Shown: positions 8,069-16,797 of the stretch, piece by piece | Layout: each line of letters begins with the position of its first letter | Numbering within the stretch: the first letter of the stretch is position 1 | Source: Streptomyces sp. MNU76 | GTDB lineage: Bacteria; Actinomycetota; Actinomycetes; Streptomycetales; Streptomycetaceae | Direction of reading: 5' to 3' | DNA: 64,000 nucleotides | Assembly (NCBI RefSeq): GCF_020982545.1 | Contig: NZ_JAJKLK010000022.1 | Location: 372,001 to 436,000 of the forward strand | Translations under genes and position numbers: made by a program | The notes under the pieces: model-generated | Told to the model about the DNA's origin: nothing | The model's database searches: none | What the model saw: only the letters and a program-made list of their open reading frames with translations

Positions 8069-9546
8069 GACGCGGCGTGGCATGGCGCACTGACCCTTCG
8101 CTCGACCGAGGCCAACTCCTGGCCGAGACCGGATACGGTGACCACGGCCCCCGTCCTCGGGTACGCTCGGCGCCGAACACGGGCTGCCGATCTCGCTGCT
8201 CTGCTGTGGCTGGTGACCCCGGCCTGTGCGGCCTGGACGCGGCTGCGGTCACCGGTCCGATGACCGCCCGGCTCGCCGCCCACCGCCGTCGTCGTCGTGG
8301 AGGAGCCGTGGCCGGTTGGGCGAAACTCGCCGAGGTCGTCACCGCCGAGGCCGTGACGACCTGGCAGTACCTGGCACGACAGGGCAGGTTGCTGTTGGCG
8401 TGGTGGTTGTTCCTGCCCGCCGCGGCGATCGTCACCGGCGTCATCAGCGTGCCTGGGCAGCCCGCCACGGCGATCGGTCTGCTGGCAGCCGCGGTCGCCC
8501 TGCTCTGCCGGTTCACCCGGCCGGTCACCTCGCTGCTGGCCGGGACCGGCGTCGCGATGGTGGCGTTGATCTGGCCGAGCACGATCCTGTCGGTCTTTCT
8601 CTGGCCGGTGAGCGTGATGCTCGCCTACGCGGTGGGCCGCCAGGTGCCGGACACCCGCCGCGCCGTGGCCGCGTTGGCGCTCGCCACCGGCGTGCAGTCA
8701 GCGGCCAGCCTGTTCGACCAGTTCGCGGGGCTGCAGTTCGACCTCGCGGATGCCGGCCTCGTCGTCGTCTTCACCGTGCCCCTGGTGATGCTGCCGGGCG
8801 CCATCGGCATGCGGCAGGGGGAGCGAGCCCGGGCCATGGAAGCCCTGCACGAACGCAACGCACTGCTGGAACGCGCCAACCTGCTCGGCGAGTCACAGGC
8901 CAGGATGCAGGAAAGGGCGCGCATCGCCGGCGAGATGCACGATCTGCTCGGGCACCGGCTCAGCCTGATCGTCCTGTACGCCGGGGCCCTGGAGATACGC
9001 ACCCGCACCATGGCCCCCGAGGTCAACGAGCAGGCCGACCTGCTACGGACCACCTCCCGGACCGCACTCGAGGAGCTTCGCACGGTGCTGGGCATCCTGC
9101 GCCTCGACGGCGCCGAACGCCTCGACGGCACCGAACAGGTGGTCGGCACGCGCGAGGACGTCGGCAACCTGGTCGCCGAGGCCGGGCACGCCGGCCTGCC
9201 CCTCACCCTGTCCTGGCGCGGCGACGACCTCACCGACGCCGACATCGGCATCCGCCGAGCGGTGAACCGCATCGTGCGCGAGGCCCTTACCAACGTCCAC
9301 AAGCACGCCCCGGGCGCGCCCACACGGCTGACCGTCACCGTGGACGCCGACAAACTCACCATCCATGTACACAACGCCGCACGCCCGCCCGCCGTCCCGC
9401 CGCCCAGCAGCGGCCTGGGACTGGCCAGCCTGCGCGAACGCGCCCACCTGGCCGGCGGCGACTTCACCGCCGGAACAGACCCGATCACCGGCGACCACGC
9501 CCTCACCGCCGAGCTTCCCCTGCGCCACAAAACCCCGGCACAATGA
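8065..9546 (+). CDS. Sensor histidine kinase, NarL/DesK type
   Basis: GTG 8065 overlaps the upstream stop. The first about 65 residues look poorly conserved, so ATG 8260 or GTG 8308 may be the real start. Several transmembrane segments follow (LAWWLFLPAAAIVTGVI, then VALIWPSTILSVFLWPVSVM). A coiled linker leads to the HisKA_3 box ERARIAGEMHDLLGHRLSLI with the phospho-acceptor His near residue 292. The N box is VREALTNVHKHAPGA and the G box SSGLGLASLRERAHLAGG. Its response regulator should follow, but only a truncated receiver on the opposite strand remains (9636-9815), so the kinase may be orphaned. Confidence 0.85.
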   Translation: MRRGVAWRTDPSLDRGQLLAETGYGDHGPRPRVRSAPNTGCRSRCSAVAGDPGLCGLDAAAVTGPMTARLAAHRRRRRGGAVAGWAKLAEVVTAEAVTTWQYLARQGRLLLAWWLFLPAAAIVTGVISVPGQPATAIGLLAAAVALLCRFTRPVTSLLAGTGVAMVALIWPSTILSVFLWPVSVMLAYAVGRQVPDTRRAVAALALATGVQSAASLFDQFAGLQFDLADAGLVVVFTVPLVMLPGAIGMRQGERARAMEALHERNALLERANLLGESQARMQERARIAGEMHDLLGHRLSLIVLYAGALEIRTRTMAPEVNEQADLLRTTSRTALEELRTVLGILRLDGAERLDGTEQVVGTREDVGNLVAEAGHAGLPLTLSWRGDDLTDADIGIRRAVNRIVREALTNVHKHAPGAPTRLTVTVDADKLTIHVHNAARPPAVPPPSSGLGLASLRERAHLAGGDFTAGTDPITGDHALTAELPLRHKTPAQ

Positions 9547-9635
9547 GCCAAACCCTGTCAATCCGCTCCAGCCGACCCGTAGATGCTTTGCTTCCCTCCC
9601 GTGCCCAGGCCGAAGACGGGCCTTTCCACGAGGCA

Positions 9636-9815
9636 TCACGAAGGAAGTCCAAGACGGCCTTCCTCGCCCTCGCTGGAATCGCCGTCGTCATCTGTGGCGG
9701 CCTCGGCACCGTTGTCCGCCTCGGCCACGATCTCGATGTCATCGGCGACCTCGAGCACGAACCGGATCCCGGCACGAATCAATGCCTCGTCATCGGCCAG
9801 GAGCACCCGAATCAC
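9636..9815 (-). pseudogene. Truncated response regulator receiver domain
   Basis: GTG 9815 on the minus strand begins VIRVLLADDEALIRAGIRFV and continues EVADDIEIVAEADNGAEA, the start of a NarL-type receiver with its acidic pocket (DDE). After about 40 residues the similarity ends, before the phospho-accepting Asp, and the frame runs to a stop at 9636. No HTH domain is present. It lies tail-to-tail with the histidine kinase, so an inversion or deletion probably destroyed the cognate regulator. The rest of 9547-10083 shows nothing I can support. Confidence 0.75.
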
Positions 9816-10083
9816 TCTGCCACCCCACTCACTCAGCCGCGACGCCCCCGACAGCCAACGCGCGAGCCGGCTCCGGCCAGGAAACGGCGAGTACCGCAGG
9901 CGTTGGCGCCCCCATTATCAACGGACGGCATGGCGGCAAGCATCGAACCGACGTCCCCGCCCACCGCCGCCCCGCTGATCGTGGCCCGGTTCACCAAGAG
10001 CCAGTGCCACCCCTGCCCGGTCCGCACTCGCTGCACCACCACCGCCGACAGCGCCCGGACCGTGGGCTTTCCCCCACGAGAAC

Positions 10084-10517
10084 CTAGGACTCATCCGACT
10101 CGTTCCCGGCGTCGAGCTGGTGGTCGGCCCAGACGTAGCTCTCGGGCAGCAGGTCGGTGATGGGGACGGACCGGAGACGGTCGCCCTCGCCGACGATGAC
10201 CCTGAGCGTGGGGAAGTAGTCGAGGAGGACCTGCCGACACCGGCCGCACGGGGGAACCACGCCCCGGTCACGGTCGCCGACGGCGACGATCACGTCCAGT
10301 TCGTAGGCGCCCTGGGCGGCCGCCGTGCCGATCAGGACCAGCTCGGCGCAGGGGCCCCCGGTGAAGTGATAGGCGTTCACGGCGGTGACGATCCGCCCGT
10401 CCCGGGCGCGTCCCGCGGCGGCCATGGTGTGGTTGTCGCCCCGGCACCGCGTGCGGGCGACGTCGGCCGCGGCCCGGACGAGTGCGTGGTCGACGGGACG
10501 GTCGGTGTCGCGGTCAT
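10084..10517 (-). CDS. Cytidine deaminase family (blasticidin-S deaminase-like), frameshift near start
   Basis: The zinc site is intact: FTGGPCAELVLIG carries the catalytic Glu and first Cys, and VVPPCGRCRQVLLDYFP the other two Cys. The family's N-terminal helix is encoded (PVDHALVRAAADVARTRCRG), but that frame has no start codon. ATG 10517 lies 11 bp after the stop of the upstream gene and reaches the helix if one base is restored near 10500. Otherwise translation would start at ATG 10425 and lack the helix. Family members deaminate cytidine or nucleoside antibiotics. The neighbour is a TmrB-like ATPase. Confidence 0.7.
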
Positions 10518-10527
10518 CGTCACAGCC

Positions 10528-11076
10528 TCACTCACCCACCCGCTTCAGCACCAGCTCCGCCAGCTCACCCGGGCTCGACTCGCCGTCCAGGAACACCGTG
10601 CCGGAGGGGAGGACACCGGCCGCTGCCACGCACTCCGGGATGCGGTCCTTGCACCACCGGCGGACCCGCGCGTCCTGCTCGGGATCGTCCGGGGTGAAGC
10701 TGCGGCCGTCGATGCGGGCGCGCAGTACGTCCTCGGGGACCTGGAGGAAGAAGTGGTGGAGGGGGACACCGGCGGCCTCGATCGCACCGAACACCTCGGC
10801 CACGTAGTCGGGCTTCACCAGGGTCATCGGCACCAGCACCGGCCGCCGCCCGTCCTCCTGCCCGTACTCCTCCACCAGCCCGACCAGAAACCCGGCCACC
10901 TGCCGCCGCCACAGCCGCAGATCCTGGAAGTCCCCGGTCGGCACCTCCACGATCTCCCGCAGCACGTACCCGATCACCTCGGGATCGAAGACGAGAGCGT
11001 CGGGCCACCGCCCCCGCAACTCCTCCACGAGGGTGCTCTTACCGCTCCCGAAGGCCCCGTTCACCCAGACGATCAC
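10528..11076 (-). CDS. TmrB-like AAA ATPase
   Basis: GTG 11076 has a strong AGGGGGAG ribosome binding site and starts VIVWVNGAFGSGKSTLVEEL, a Walker A motif at the very N-terminus. FDPEVIGYVLREIVE and PVLVPMTLV follow. This layout is that of TmrB, the tunicamycin-resistance protein, and related nucleotide-binding proteins. The length of about 182 residues is normal. Its stop TGA overlaps the start region of the cytidine deaminase, so the two form an operon. A role in resistance to a nucleoside compound is an inference from the pairing. Confidence 0.75.
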   Translation of the reverse strand: MIVWVNGAFGSGKSTLVEELRGRWPDALVFDPEVIGYVLREIVEVPTGDFQDLRLWRRQVAGFLVGLVEEYGQEDGRRPVLVPMTLVKPDYVAEVFGAIEAAGVPLHHFFLQVPEDVLRARIDGRSFTPDDPEQDARVRRWCKDRIPECVAAAGVLPSGTVFLDGESSPGELAELVLKRVGE

Positions 11077-11142
11077 GTAGTTCTCCCCCTTGCACCCGCG
11101 TCTCCGGCCTAATGGGCAGGAATGGGGAGGGTAGTCGATCAA

Positions 11143-11505
11143 CGTCGGCCTGTTCGGCCAGCAGCTCGATCACGGTGTGACTTTGGTGGAAGGATGGGAG
11201 AAGTGCGGCGGGAGGATGATCCTTGGCATGGCGGTCGATATGGCGAAGAGCTTGCCCGATGACTAGCCCGCTTTCGTGAAGGCGAAGAGGAACGCCTCCA
11301 CGTACACGGCCCGGATACTGCGTCGACAGATGCTCGCCAAGGAGTTCGAGAGGTCCGCTCAAGTGCGGGCCGCGGCCGGAATCACGGCGCTCTCGGCAGA
11401 GCACACTGAGAGCGAGGAGGGCACGCTGGGCGCGAGTAGCGGGCCGGTGAAGCGCGGCCACGTTTACCAGTCCTGGTCTGCCTGTCTCGTCCGTGTCACG
11501 CCTCG
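11143..11505. other. Intergenic region, no supported gene
   Basis: About 360 bp. The minus strand contains an open stretch with protein-like text (LVIGQALRHIDRHAKDHPPA), but it has no start, no recognisable family and switches frame. It may be an old gene remnant. The plus-strand frame over the same bases is not convincing. Confidence 0.3.
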
Positions 11506-12171
11506 TCACGCCTCCGGTCGACCGGTGGCTCGTGCGAACTCGGCCAGGGCTGTGAAATCCGCTTCCCGCAAGCCCAGTCGGGGGTCGACGTGGTGCAGCA
11601 GGGCGGCTGGGCCGTGGCGTCCGGTGACGAAGTCCCTGTCCACGGCGGTCAGTTCGTCGTCCACCCACGCGAAACTGCGGCCCGCCGCGTGCTCGACGAG
11701 ACGCGGTGTCTTCCAGAACAGGCCGGTCGGCCAGGACGTCGCGCCGGGCGCCGGCCGATCCCGGGCCGCCCCCGGCCGCTCCACCACCGGCCACTCCACC
11801 ACCGGCAGTTCCGGCAGCCCGAGCACCGGTCCGATGTACGTGTTCGCCTCGGCGCCCCACGTCGTCGCCCACACCAGGTCGTACAGGCGCCCCAGGTCCA
11901 GCAGCCGCCGCCCGTGCTCCTCGTTCAGCCAGACCCGCAACGGCTTGACGTACGCCGCCGGCTCGCCCGGATGCCGGTCGAGCCAGCCCTGCGGCTTCAT
12001 CCGGTGGGTCGAGTACCCTGCGGGCCGCCGCTCCGGCTTCGCGGCGTACGGGTTCAGGGGCCCGTCCACGTCCAGGTAGAGCAGAGGACGCCCACCGACC
12101 CCACCGACCCCACCGGACGTACTCGACCCGCTCGACCAGCTCGACCCGCTCTCCCCACCCAACCCACGCAT
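11506..12171 (-). CDS. HAD-like domain protein
   Basis: The conserved part starts at about residue 29 with PLLYLDVDGPLNPYAAKP, a HAD nucleophile motif (DxDG). VWATTWGAEANTYIGP and, late, SFAWVDDELT follow, the last being the usual acidic metal-binding motif. The first 25 residues are a low-complexity Gly/Ser run, so the real start may lie downstream. Actinobacterial relatives are small uncharacterised HAD proteins. It stands alone between the deaminase operon and the ALDH operon. Confidence 0.65.
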   Translation of the reverse strand: MRGLGGESGSSWSSGSSTSGGVGGVGGRPLLYLDVDGPLNPYAAKPERRPAGYSTHRMKPQGWLDRHPGEPAAYVKPLRVWLNEEHGRRLLDLGRLYDLVWATTWGAEANTYIGPVLGLPELPVVEWPVVERPGAARDRPAPGATSWPTGLFWKTPRLVEHAAGRSFAWVDDELTAVDRDFVTGRHGPAALLHHVDPRLGLREADFTALAEFARATGRPEA

Positions 12172-12219
12172 TCGAACATCATCGCGTCACCGGCAAGCCG
12201 AGGCGACAGAGATGACGAC

Positions 12220-13707
12220 TCACCCCGGCCACACGATCGCCTGCGTCTCGCTGTACGCGTGCAGCGCGTACGAACCCACGTCGCGCCCCACCCCGCTCTG
12301 CTTGAACCCTCCGAACGGTGCCTCCATGTTGCGGCCGACCGTGTTCACGCCCACGCCGCCCGCCCGGAGGCGCCGCGCCACCCGGAACGCCCGGGCGACG
12401 TCGCCGGACCAGACGTAGTCGATGAGGCCGTAGTCGCTGTCGTTGGCGAGCGCGACGGCCTGGTCCTCGTCGTCGAAGGGGAGGACGACCACGACCGGGC
12501 CGAAGATCTCCTCGCGGACGACCCGCATGTCGGGGGCGCAGTCGGCCAGCAGCGTCGGCGCCACCCAGAAACCCCGTTCGTGCGGCGGACGTTCACCTCC
12601 CGTGACCACCCGCGCCCCCTCCTTGCGGCCCAGTTCGACATACGCCTCGACGCGGTCGCGGTGGGCCGCCGAGATCACCGGCCCGACCACCGTGCCCGGC
12701 TCGCGCGGGTCACCGACCGGCAACCGGGCCGCGTAAGCCGCCAGTTGGGTCACCAGCCGGTCGTAGACGCCGCGCTGCGCGATCACCCGGGTCGGCGCCG
12801 TGCAGATCTGCCCGCTGTAGAAGGTGAAGGTGGTGGCGATGCCGGCCACGGCCGCGCCCAGGTCCGCGTCGTCGAAGACGACCGCCGCGCCCTTCCCGCC
12901 CAGCTCCATCAGCTGGCGCTTCATCCCGCGCCCGCACACCTCCGCGATCCGCCGCCCGACCGCCGTCGAGCCGGTGAAGCTGACCATGTCGACGTCCGGT
13001 GAGTCCACGGCGGCCTCACCGACCTCCGGCCCCGACCCGCTCACCACGTTCACCACACCCGGCGGAACACCGGCGGCCTCCAGGGCCTCCGCCATGCGGT
13101 AGACGGAGAGCGGGTCCTGCGGGGCAGGCTTGACGACCACCGTGTTGCCCATGGCGAGGGCGGGGGCGATCTTCCCGGCCGGGTTGGCCCAGGGGTTGTT
13201 GTACGAGGTGATACAGGTGACCACGCCCACGGGCTGCCGTACGGCGAGGGCGCCCATCACGGCCGCCCTCCCGAACGGCCCGGCCTCGTTGATCTGGGGC
13301 GCGATCGGCTCCTCCACCGGCTCCACGCGCGCGTACCGCTGGAACCGGGCGGCGCCCACCCCCACCTGCATGGCCCGCGCCGTCCCCGTCGTCGCGCCGC
13401 TCTCGGCCTGCGCGAGTTCGGCGTACGGGACGAGATGGCGTCGTATGTGGTCCGCCGTACGGGCGAGGATCGCGGCCCGCTCGGCGGCGGGCGTCCTCGA
13501 CCAGGCGCCGAAGGCCTCCCGGGCGGCGGCCGCCGCCGCGTGCGTCTGGGCCCGCGAGGCCTCCGGCGCCCACCCGACGACCTCCTCCGTCGCCGGGTCG
13601 ACCACCTCGTAGTGCCCGCCGTCCGGCTCCACCCAGGAGCCGCCGATGAACAACCGGCGCCGCGCGGACTCCTCCGCGGCCCCCGCCGAAGACCCCGGCC
13701 CGCTCAC
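12220..13707 (-). CDS. Aldehyde dehydrogenase family protein
   Basis: 495 residues, full length for an NAD(P)-dependent ALDH. ARRLFIGGSWVEPDGGHYEV opens the fold, SYNNPWANPAGKIAPALAMG lines the cofactor site, QLMELGGKGA carries the general-base Glu, and YSGQICTAPTR the nucleophilic Cys. EEIFGPVVVVLPFDDED and NMEAPFGGFKQSGVGRD close it. GTG 13707 overlaps the stop of the amidohydrolase gene (GTGA), so it is the third gene of an operon with an LLM oxidoreductase and a D-aminoacylase-like enzyme. That operon has the CTGAC-N5-GTCAG operator upstream at 16.7 kb. Confidence 0.9.
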   Translation of the reverse strand: MSGPGSSAGAAEESARRRLFIGGSWVEPDGGHYEVVDPATEEVVGWAPEASRAQTHAAAAAAREAFGAWSRTPAAERAAILARTADHIRRHLVPYAELAQAESGATTGTARAMQVGVGAARFQRYARVEPVEEPIAPQINEAGPFGRAAVMGALAVRQPVGVVTCITSYNNPWANPAGKIAPALAMGNTVVVKPAPQDPLSVYRMAEALEAAGVPPGVVNVVSGSGPEVGEAAVDSPDVDMVSFTGSTAVGRRIAEVCGRGMKRQLMELGGKGAAVVFDDADLGAAVAGIATTFTFYSGQICTAPTRVIAQRGVYDRLVTQLAAYAARLPVGDPREPGTVVGPVISAAHRDRVEAYVELGRKEGARVVTGGERPPHERGFWVAPTLLADCAPDMRVVREEIFGPVVVVLPFDDEDQAVALANDSDYGLIDYVWSGDVARAFRVARRLRAGGVGVNTVGRNMEAPFGGFKQSGVGRDVGSYALHAYSETQAIVWPG

Positions 13708-15434
13708 CGCGTACTCACCGTCCGGGTGTCCCGCCCGCTGCGCAGCACCTTCCCGGGGACGGCGCCGGTCACCACGTCGTCGCGGATCGCCTCGACACCG
13801 TTGACCCAGACCGCCCGTACGCCGATGGCCCTGGAGTCGAGGCGCGGGCTGTCACCCGGCAGGTCGTGCACCAGGGTGGCCTTGCCGGCGTCGACGCGCT
13901 CCGGGTCGAAGAGGACGAGGTCCGCATGCCACCCCTCCCGCACCTGACCCCGTTCCCGGAGGCCGAAGAGGCGCGCCGGGTCGTCCGTGAGCATCTTCAC
14001 CGCCTGCTCCAGCCCGACCAGCTTCCGGCCGCGCAGACAGTCGCCGATGAACCGGGTCGTGTACGGCGCGCCGCACATGCGGTCCAGGTGGGCGCCGGCG
14101 TCGGAGCCGCCGAGGAGGACGTCCTCGTGCCGCCAGGTCTCGGCGCGCAGGGTCCAGGAGTCGGGGTCGTTGTCGGTCGGCATGGGCCACAGGACCGTGC
14201 GGAGGTCGTCGGCGGCGCAGATCTCCACCAGGCACTCGAACGGTTCCTGCCCGCGCTCGGCGGCGATGTCGCGCACGACCCGCCCGGTGAGGCCCTCGTT
14301 CGCCTCGCTGTAGGTGTCGCCGATGACGTACCGGCCGAAGTTGGCGAGCCGCCGGAAGACCCCGGCCTCCTTGGAGTCCGCGCGCCGCAGCATCTCCGCC
14401 CGTACCTCCGGGTCACGCAGCCGCTCGATCCGCTCGGGCACCGGCCGGCCCAGGATCGGGCCCCAGCCGGGGATCAGGTTCAGCGCGCAGAACGTGCCCA
14501 GCGACATGTTCATCGGCGTGAGGATCGGCATGGTGAGGGCGACGACCCGGCCGCCCGCCTTGCGCGCCCGTTCGCTCGCCTCCAGCTGCCTGGGCACGCG
14601 TTCGGGGACGGCGGAGTCGATGGTCAGCACGTTCCAGTTGAGGGGGCGCCCGGCCACGGCGCTCATCTCGACGAAGAGGTCGATCTCGTCGTCGCTGAAC
14701 TGGTCCAGGCATCCGGCGACGATCGCCTCGATCTGGGTGCCCTCGTGCTCGCCCACCGCCCGCGACAACGCGATGAGTTCGGCGGGTTTCGCGTGCCGCG
14801 ACGCGACCGGCTGCCCGTCGCCGTCGCTGTGCGTCGAGGACTGCGTGGTCGACAGGCCCCAGGCGCCCGCGTCCATCGCCTCGTGGAACAGCCGCAGCAT
14901 GGCGTCCAGTTGCTCGGGGCTCGGCTGCCCGCCGATGGCGTCCGGCCCCATCACGTACCGCCGCAGCGCGCAATGGCCCACCATGAAACCGGCGTTGACG
15001 GCGATCCGCCCTTCGAGCGCGTCCAGGTACTCCCCGAAGCCGTGCCAGGTCCAGGGGGCGCCCTCCTCCAACGCGACCAGCGACATCCCCTCGACCTTGG
15101 ACATCATCCGCCGCGTGTAGTCGGCGTCCTCGGGCCGGGCGGGGTTGAGCGGCGCGAGCGTGAACCCGCAGTTCCCGCCCGCGACGGTGGTCACCCCGTG
15201 GTTGAGCGACGGCGTCGCGTACGGATCCCAGAACAGCTGCGCGTCGTAGTGGGTGTGGGGGTCGACGAACCCGGGCGCGAGCACGAGCCCGGCGGCGTCC
15301 TCCGAGGACCGTGCCTCCTCCGTCACCTCCCCGATGACGGCGATACGGCCGTCCCGCAGGCCGACATCAGCGGCGTACGCGGGCGCACCGGTCCCGTCGA
15401 CGACGGTCACACCTTTGATGACATGGTCGAGCAC
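13704..15434 (-). CDS. Amidohydrolase, N-acyl-D-amino-acid deacylase family
   Basis: 576 residues. MLDHVIKGVTVVDGTGAPAY and GLVLAPGFVDPHTHYDAQLF carry the HxH metal site, and NHGVTTVAGGNCGFTLAPLN is typical of D-aminoacylase-like enzymes. A late VLLGGSDAGAHLDRMCGAPY supplies the Asp. In actinobacterial catabolic clusters these proteins often sit with acyl-CoA enzymes and may hydrolyse a cyclic amide or related bond; the substrate here is unknown. It lies 109 bp after the LLM gene, with a REP-like palindrome between, and is coupled to the downstream ALDH. Confidence 0.85.
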   Translation of the reverse strand: MLDHVIKGVTVVDGTGAPAYAADVGLRDGRIAVIGEVTEEARSSEDAAGLVLAPGFVDPHTHYDAQLFWDPYATPSLNHGVTTVAGGNCGFTLAPLNPARPEDADYTRRMMSKVEGMSLVALEEGAPWTWHGFGEYLDALEGRIAVNAGFMVGHCALRRYVMGPDAIGGQPSPEQLDAMLRLFHEAMDAGAWGLSTTQSSTHSDGDGQPVASRHAKPAELIALSRAVGEHEGTQIEAIVAGCLDQFSDDEIDLFVEMSAVAGRPLNWNVLTIDSAVPERVPRQLEASERARKAGGRVVALTMPILTPMNMSLGTFCALNLIPGWGPILGRPVPERIERLRDPEVRAEMLRRADSKEAGVFRRLANFGRYVIGDTYSEANEGLTGRVVRDIAAERGQEPFECLVEICAADDLRTVLWPMPTDNDPDSWTLRAETWRHEDVLLGGSDAGAHLDRMCGAPYTTRFIGDCLRGRKLVGLEQAVKMLTDDPARLFGLRERGQVREGWHADLVLFDPERVDAGKATLVHDLPGDSPRLDSRAIGVRAVWVNGVEAIRDDVVTGAVPGKVLRSGRDTRTVSTR

Positions 15435-15485
15435 GACTCACTCCTTCCGAGGTGCCTGGTAAGGATGGGTGCCACCTGTGCCTTC

Positions 15486-15528
15486 AAGGGGCGCGGGGAA
15501 CTTCGCGGCCAGCCCCCACGACCCGCAG
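15486..15528 (+). repeat. Streptomyces-type intergenic palindromic repeat
   Basis: Contains GGGGCGCGGGGAAC and CGGCCAGCCCCCACGACCCG. It is a diverged copy of the element seen at 39500-39705, 56085-56245, 58738-58795 and about 60815-60890. It lies between two genes of one operon. Confidence 0.6.
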
Positions 15529-15542
15529 CCGCCACTCGGACC

Positions 15543-16661
15543 TCAGACGGCTCCTCGGAACCGCGAAGTCCGATGCACAGGATCCGTGTCGATCTTCGGA
15601 ATCACGTGCTCCCCCACCAACCGGATCGTCTGCAGCGTCGCCTCCTTCGGCACCCCCACCGGCAACCCGAAGCTCAGCTGGTCCGCCCCGGCCTGCTCCC
15701 ACCGCTTGCACTGCCGGAACACCTCGTCCGGGTCCCCGCAGATCAACAGCTCTTCCTCGATGAGCAGTTCGATGAGCTCCTCGTTGTACTCGGGCAGTGT
15801 CTCGGGCCACACGGGGAAGCCGTCCGGCCGGGGGAACGTGTCGTGGTACCGGAAGACCAGCGACGGCAGGTAGTGCAGCCCGCCGTCGACCGCGATGCGC
15901 ACCGCCTCGTCGTGCGTGGGCGCGCAGATCGCGGTGGTCGTCACCATCACGTTGTCGTTGACGAAGTCCCCGACGGGCTCGGCGTCGACGATGGCGGTCT
16001 TGTACTTCTCCAGCACCCACTCCATGTCGGAGACCTTCTGCACACTGAAGCCGAGCACGCCGAGCCCCTTGCGCGCGGCCATGGAGTACGACGGCGGCGA
16101 CCCGGCGGCGTACCACATCGCGGGGTGGGACTTCCCGTACGGCTTGGGCAGGATCTTGCGCGGCGGCAGCGACCAGTGCTTGCCCTGGAAGCCGACGTAC
16201 TCGTCCTGGAGCCACATCTTGGGGAACTCGGCGATGGTCTCTTCCCAGATCTCCTTGGTGTAGTTCATGTCGGTCACCCCGGGGATGAACCCGAGGATCT
16301 CGTGGGAGCCGGCCCCGCGCCCGCTGCCGAACTCGAAGCGGCCCTCGGTGAGATGGTCGAGCATGGTGACCTTCTCGGCGACCTTCACGGGGTGGTTGAC
16401 CTGGGCGAGCGGGTTGAAGATGCCGGAGCCGAGGTGGATGCGGTCCGTCGCGTGTGCGAGGTAGCCGAGGAAGACGTCGTTGGCCGAGAGGTGCGAGTAC
16501 TCCTCCAGGAAGTGGTGCTCGGAGGCCCAGGCGTACTTGAAGCCGGACTTGTCCGCCTGGATGACGTACTCGGTCTCCTCCATCAGCGCCTTGTGCTCCG
16601 CGAGGGGGTCGGTCTCGGCCCGCTTGCCCACGTATCCCTGTACAAAGAGCCCGAATTCCAA
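15543..16661 (-). CDS. LLM-class flavin-dependent oxidoreductase (luciferase-like)
   Basis: 372 residues with the bacterial luciferase TIM-barrel pattern: MEFGLFVQGYVGKRAETDPL, ADKSGFKYAWASEHHFLEEY, RIHLGSGIFNPLAQVNHPVK, LDHLTEGRFEFGSGRGAGSH and HPAMWYAAGSPPSYSMAARK. It probably acts as a monooxygenase using reduced FMN, or F420. It is the first gene of the LLM-amidohydrolase-ALDH operon. Two CTGAC-type inverted repeats lie 38 and 101 bp upstream of ATG 16661. A GGAGG ribosome binding site precedes the start. Confidence 0.85.
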   Translation of the reverse strand: MEFGLFVQGYVGKRAETDPLAEHKALMEETEYVIQADKSGFKYAWASEHHFLEEYSHLSANDVFLGYLAHATDRIHLGSGIFNPLAQVNHPVKVAEKVTMLDHLTEGRFEFGSGRGAGSHEILGFIPGVTDMNYTKEIWEETIAEFPKMWLQDEYVGFQGKHWSLPPRKILPKPYGKSHPAMWYAAGSPPSYSMAARKGLGVLGFSVQKVSDMEWVLEKYKTAIVDAEPVGDFVNDNVMVTTTAICAPTHDEAVRIAVDGGLHYLPSLVFRYHDTFPRPDGFPVWPETLPEYNEELIELLIEEELLICGDPDEVFRQCKRWEQAGADQLSFGLPVGVPKEATLQTIRLVGEHVIPKIDTDPVHRTSRFRGAV

Positions 16662-16698
16662 GGAGGTTCACCGTCCCACGGTCAGATCCTCTGCTGCT

Positions 16699-16715
16699 TC
16701 TGACTGTCCGTCAGA
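16699..16715. promoter_or_regulatory. Operator 1 of the CTGAC-N5-GTCAG set
   Basis: TCTGACTGTCCGTCAGA, with both CTGAC/GTCAG half-sites perfect. It lies 38 bp upstream of the LLM gene start at 16661. Confidence 0.75.
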
Positions 16716-16761
16716 TATTGACACGGCCGACTGTTCCACCGGCCCCGTGGAGCGTCAATAG

Positions 16762-16776
16762 CTGATGTACCGTCAG
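16762..16776. promoter_or_regulatory. Operator 2 upstream of the LLM operon
   Basis: CTGATGTACCGTCAG, one mismatch to the half-site consensus and identical to the copy at 42733-42747. It is about 100 bp upstream of the LLM start and just beyond the 3' end of the SDR gene. Confidence 0.65.
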
Positions 16777-16797
16777 ATGCGTGCTTCGGGCGGGCGG

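Noticed and set aside
11276..12079. Plus-strand frame of 267 codons over the HAD-like gene
   Set aside because: Its composition is Arg/Ser/Pro-rich, and the antisense frame has HAD motifs.
13866..16703. Long plus-strand open frame of 945 codons antisense to the amidohydrolase and LLM genes
   Set aside because: High-GC DNA leaves antisense frames open. The sequence is His/Arg/Pro/Gly-rich without domains, while the minus strand encodes clear enzymes.
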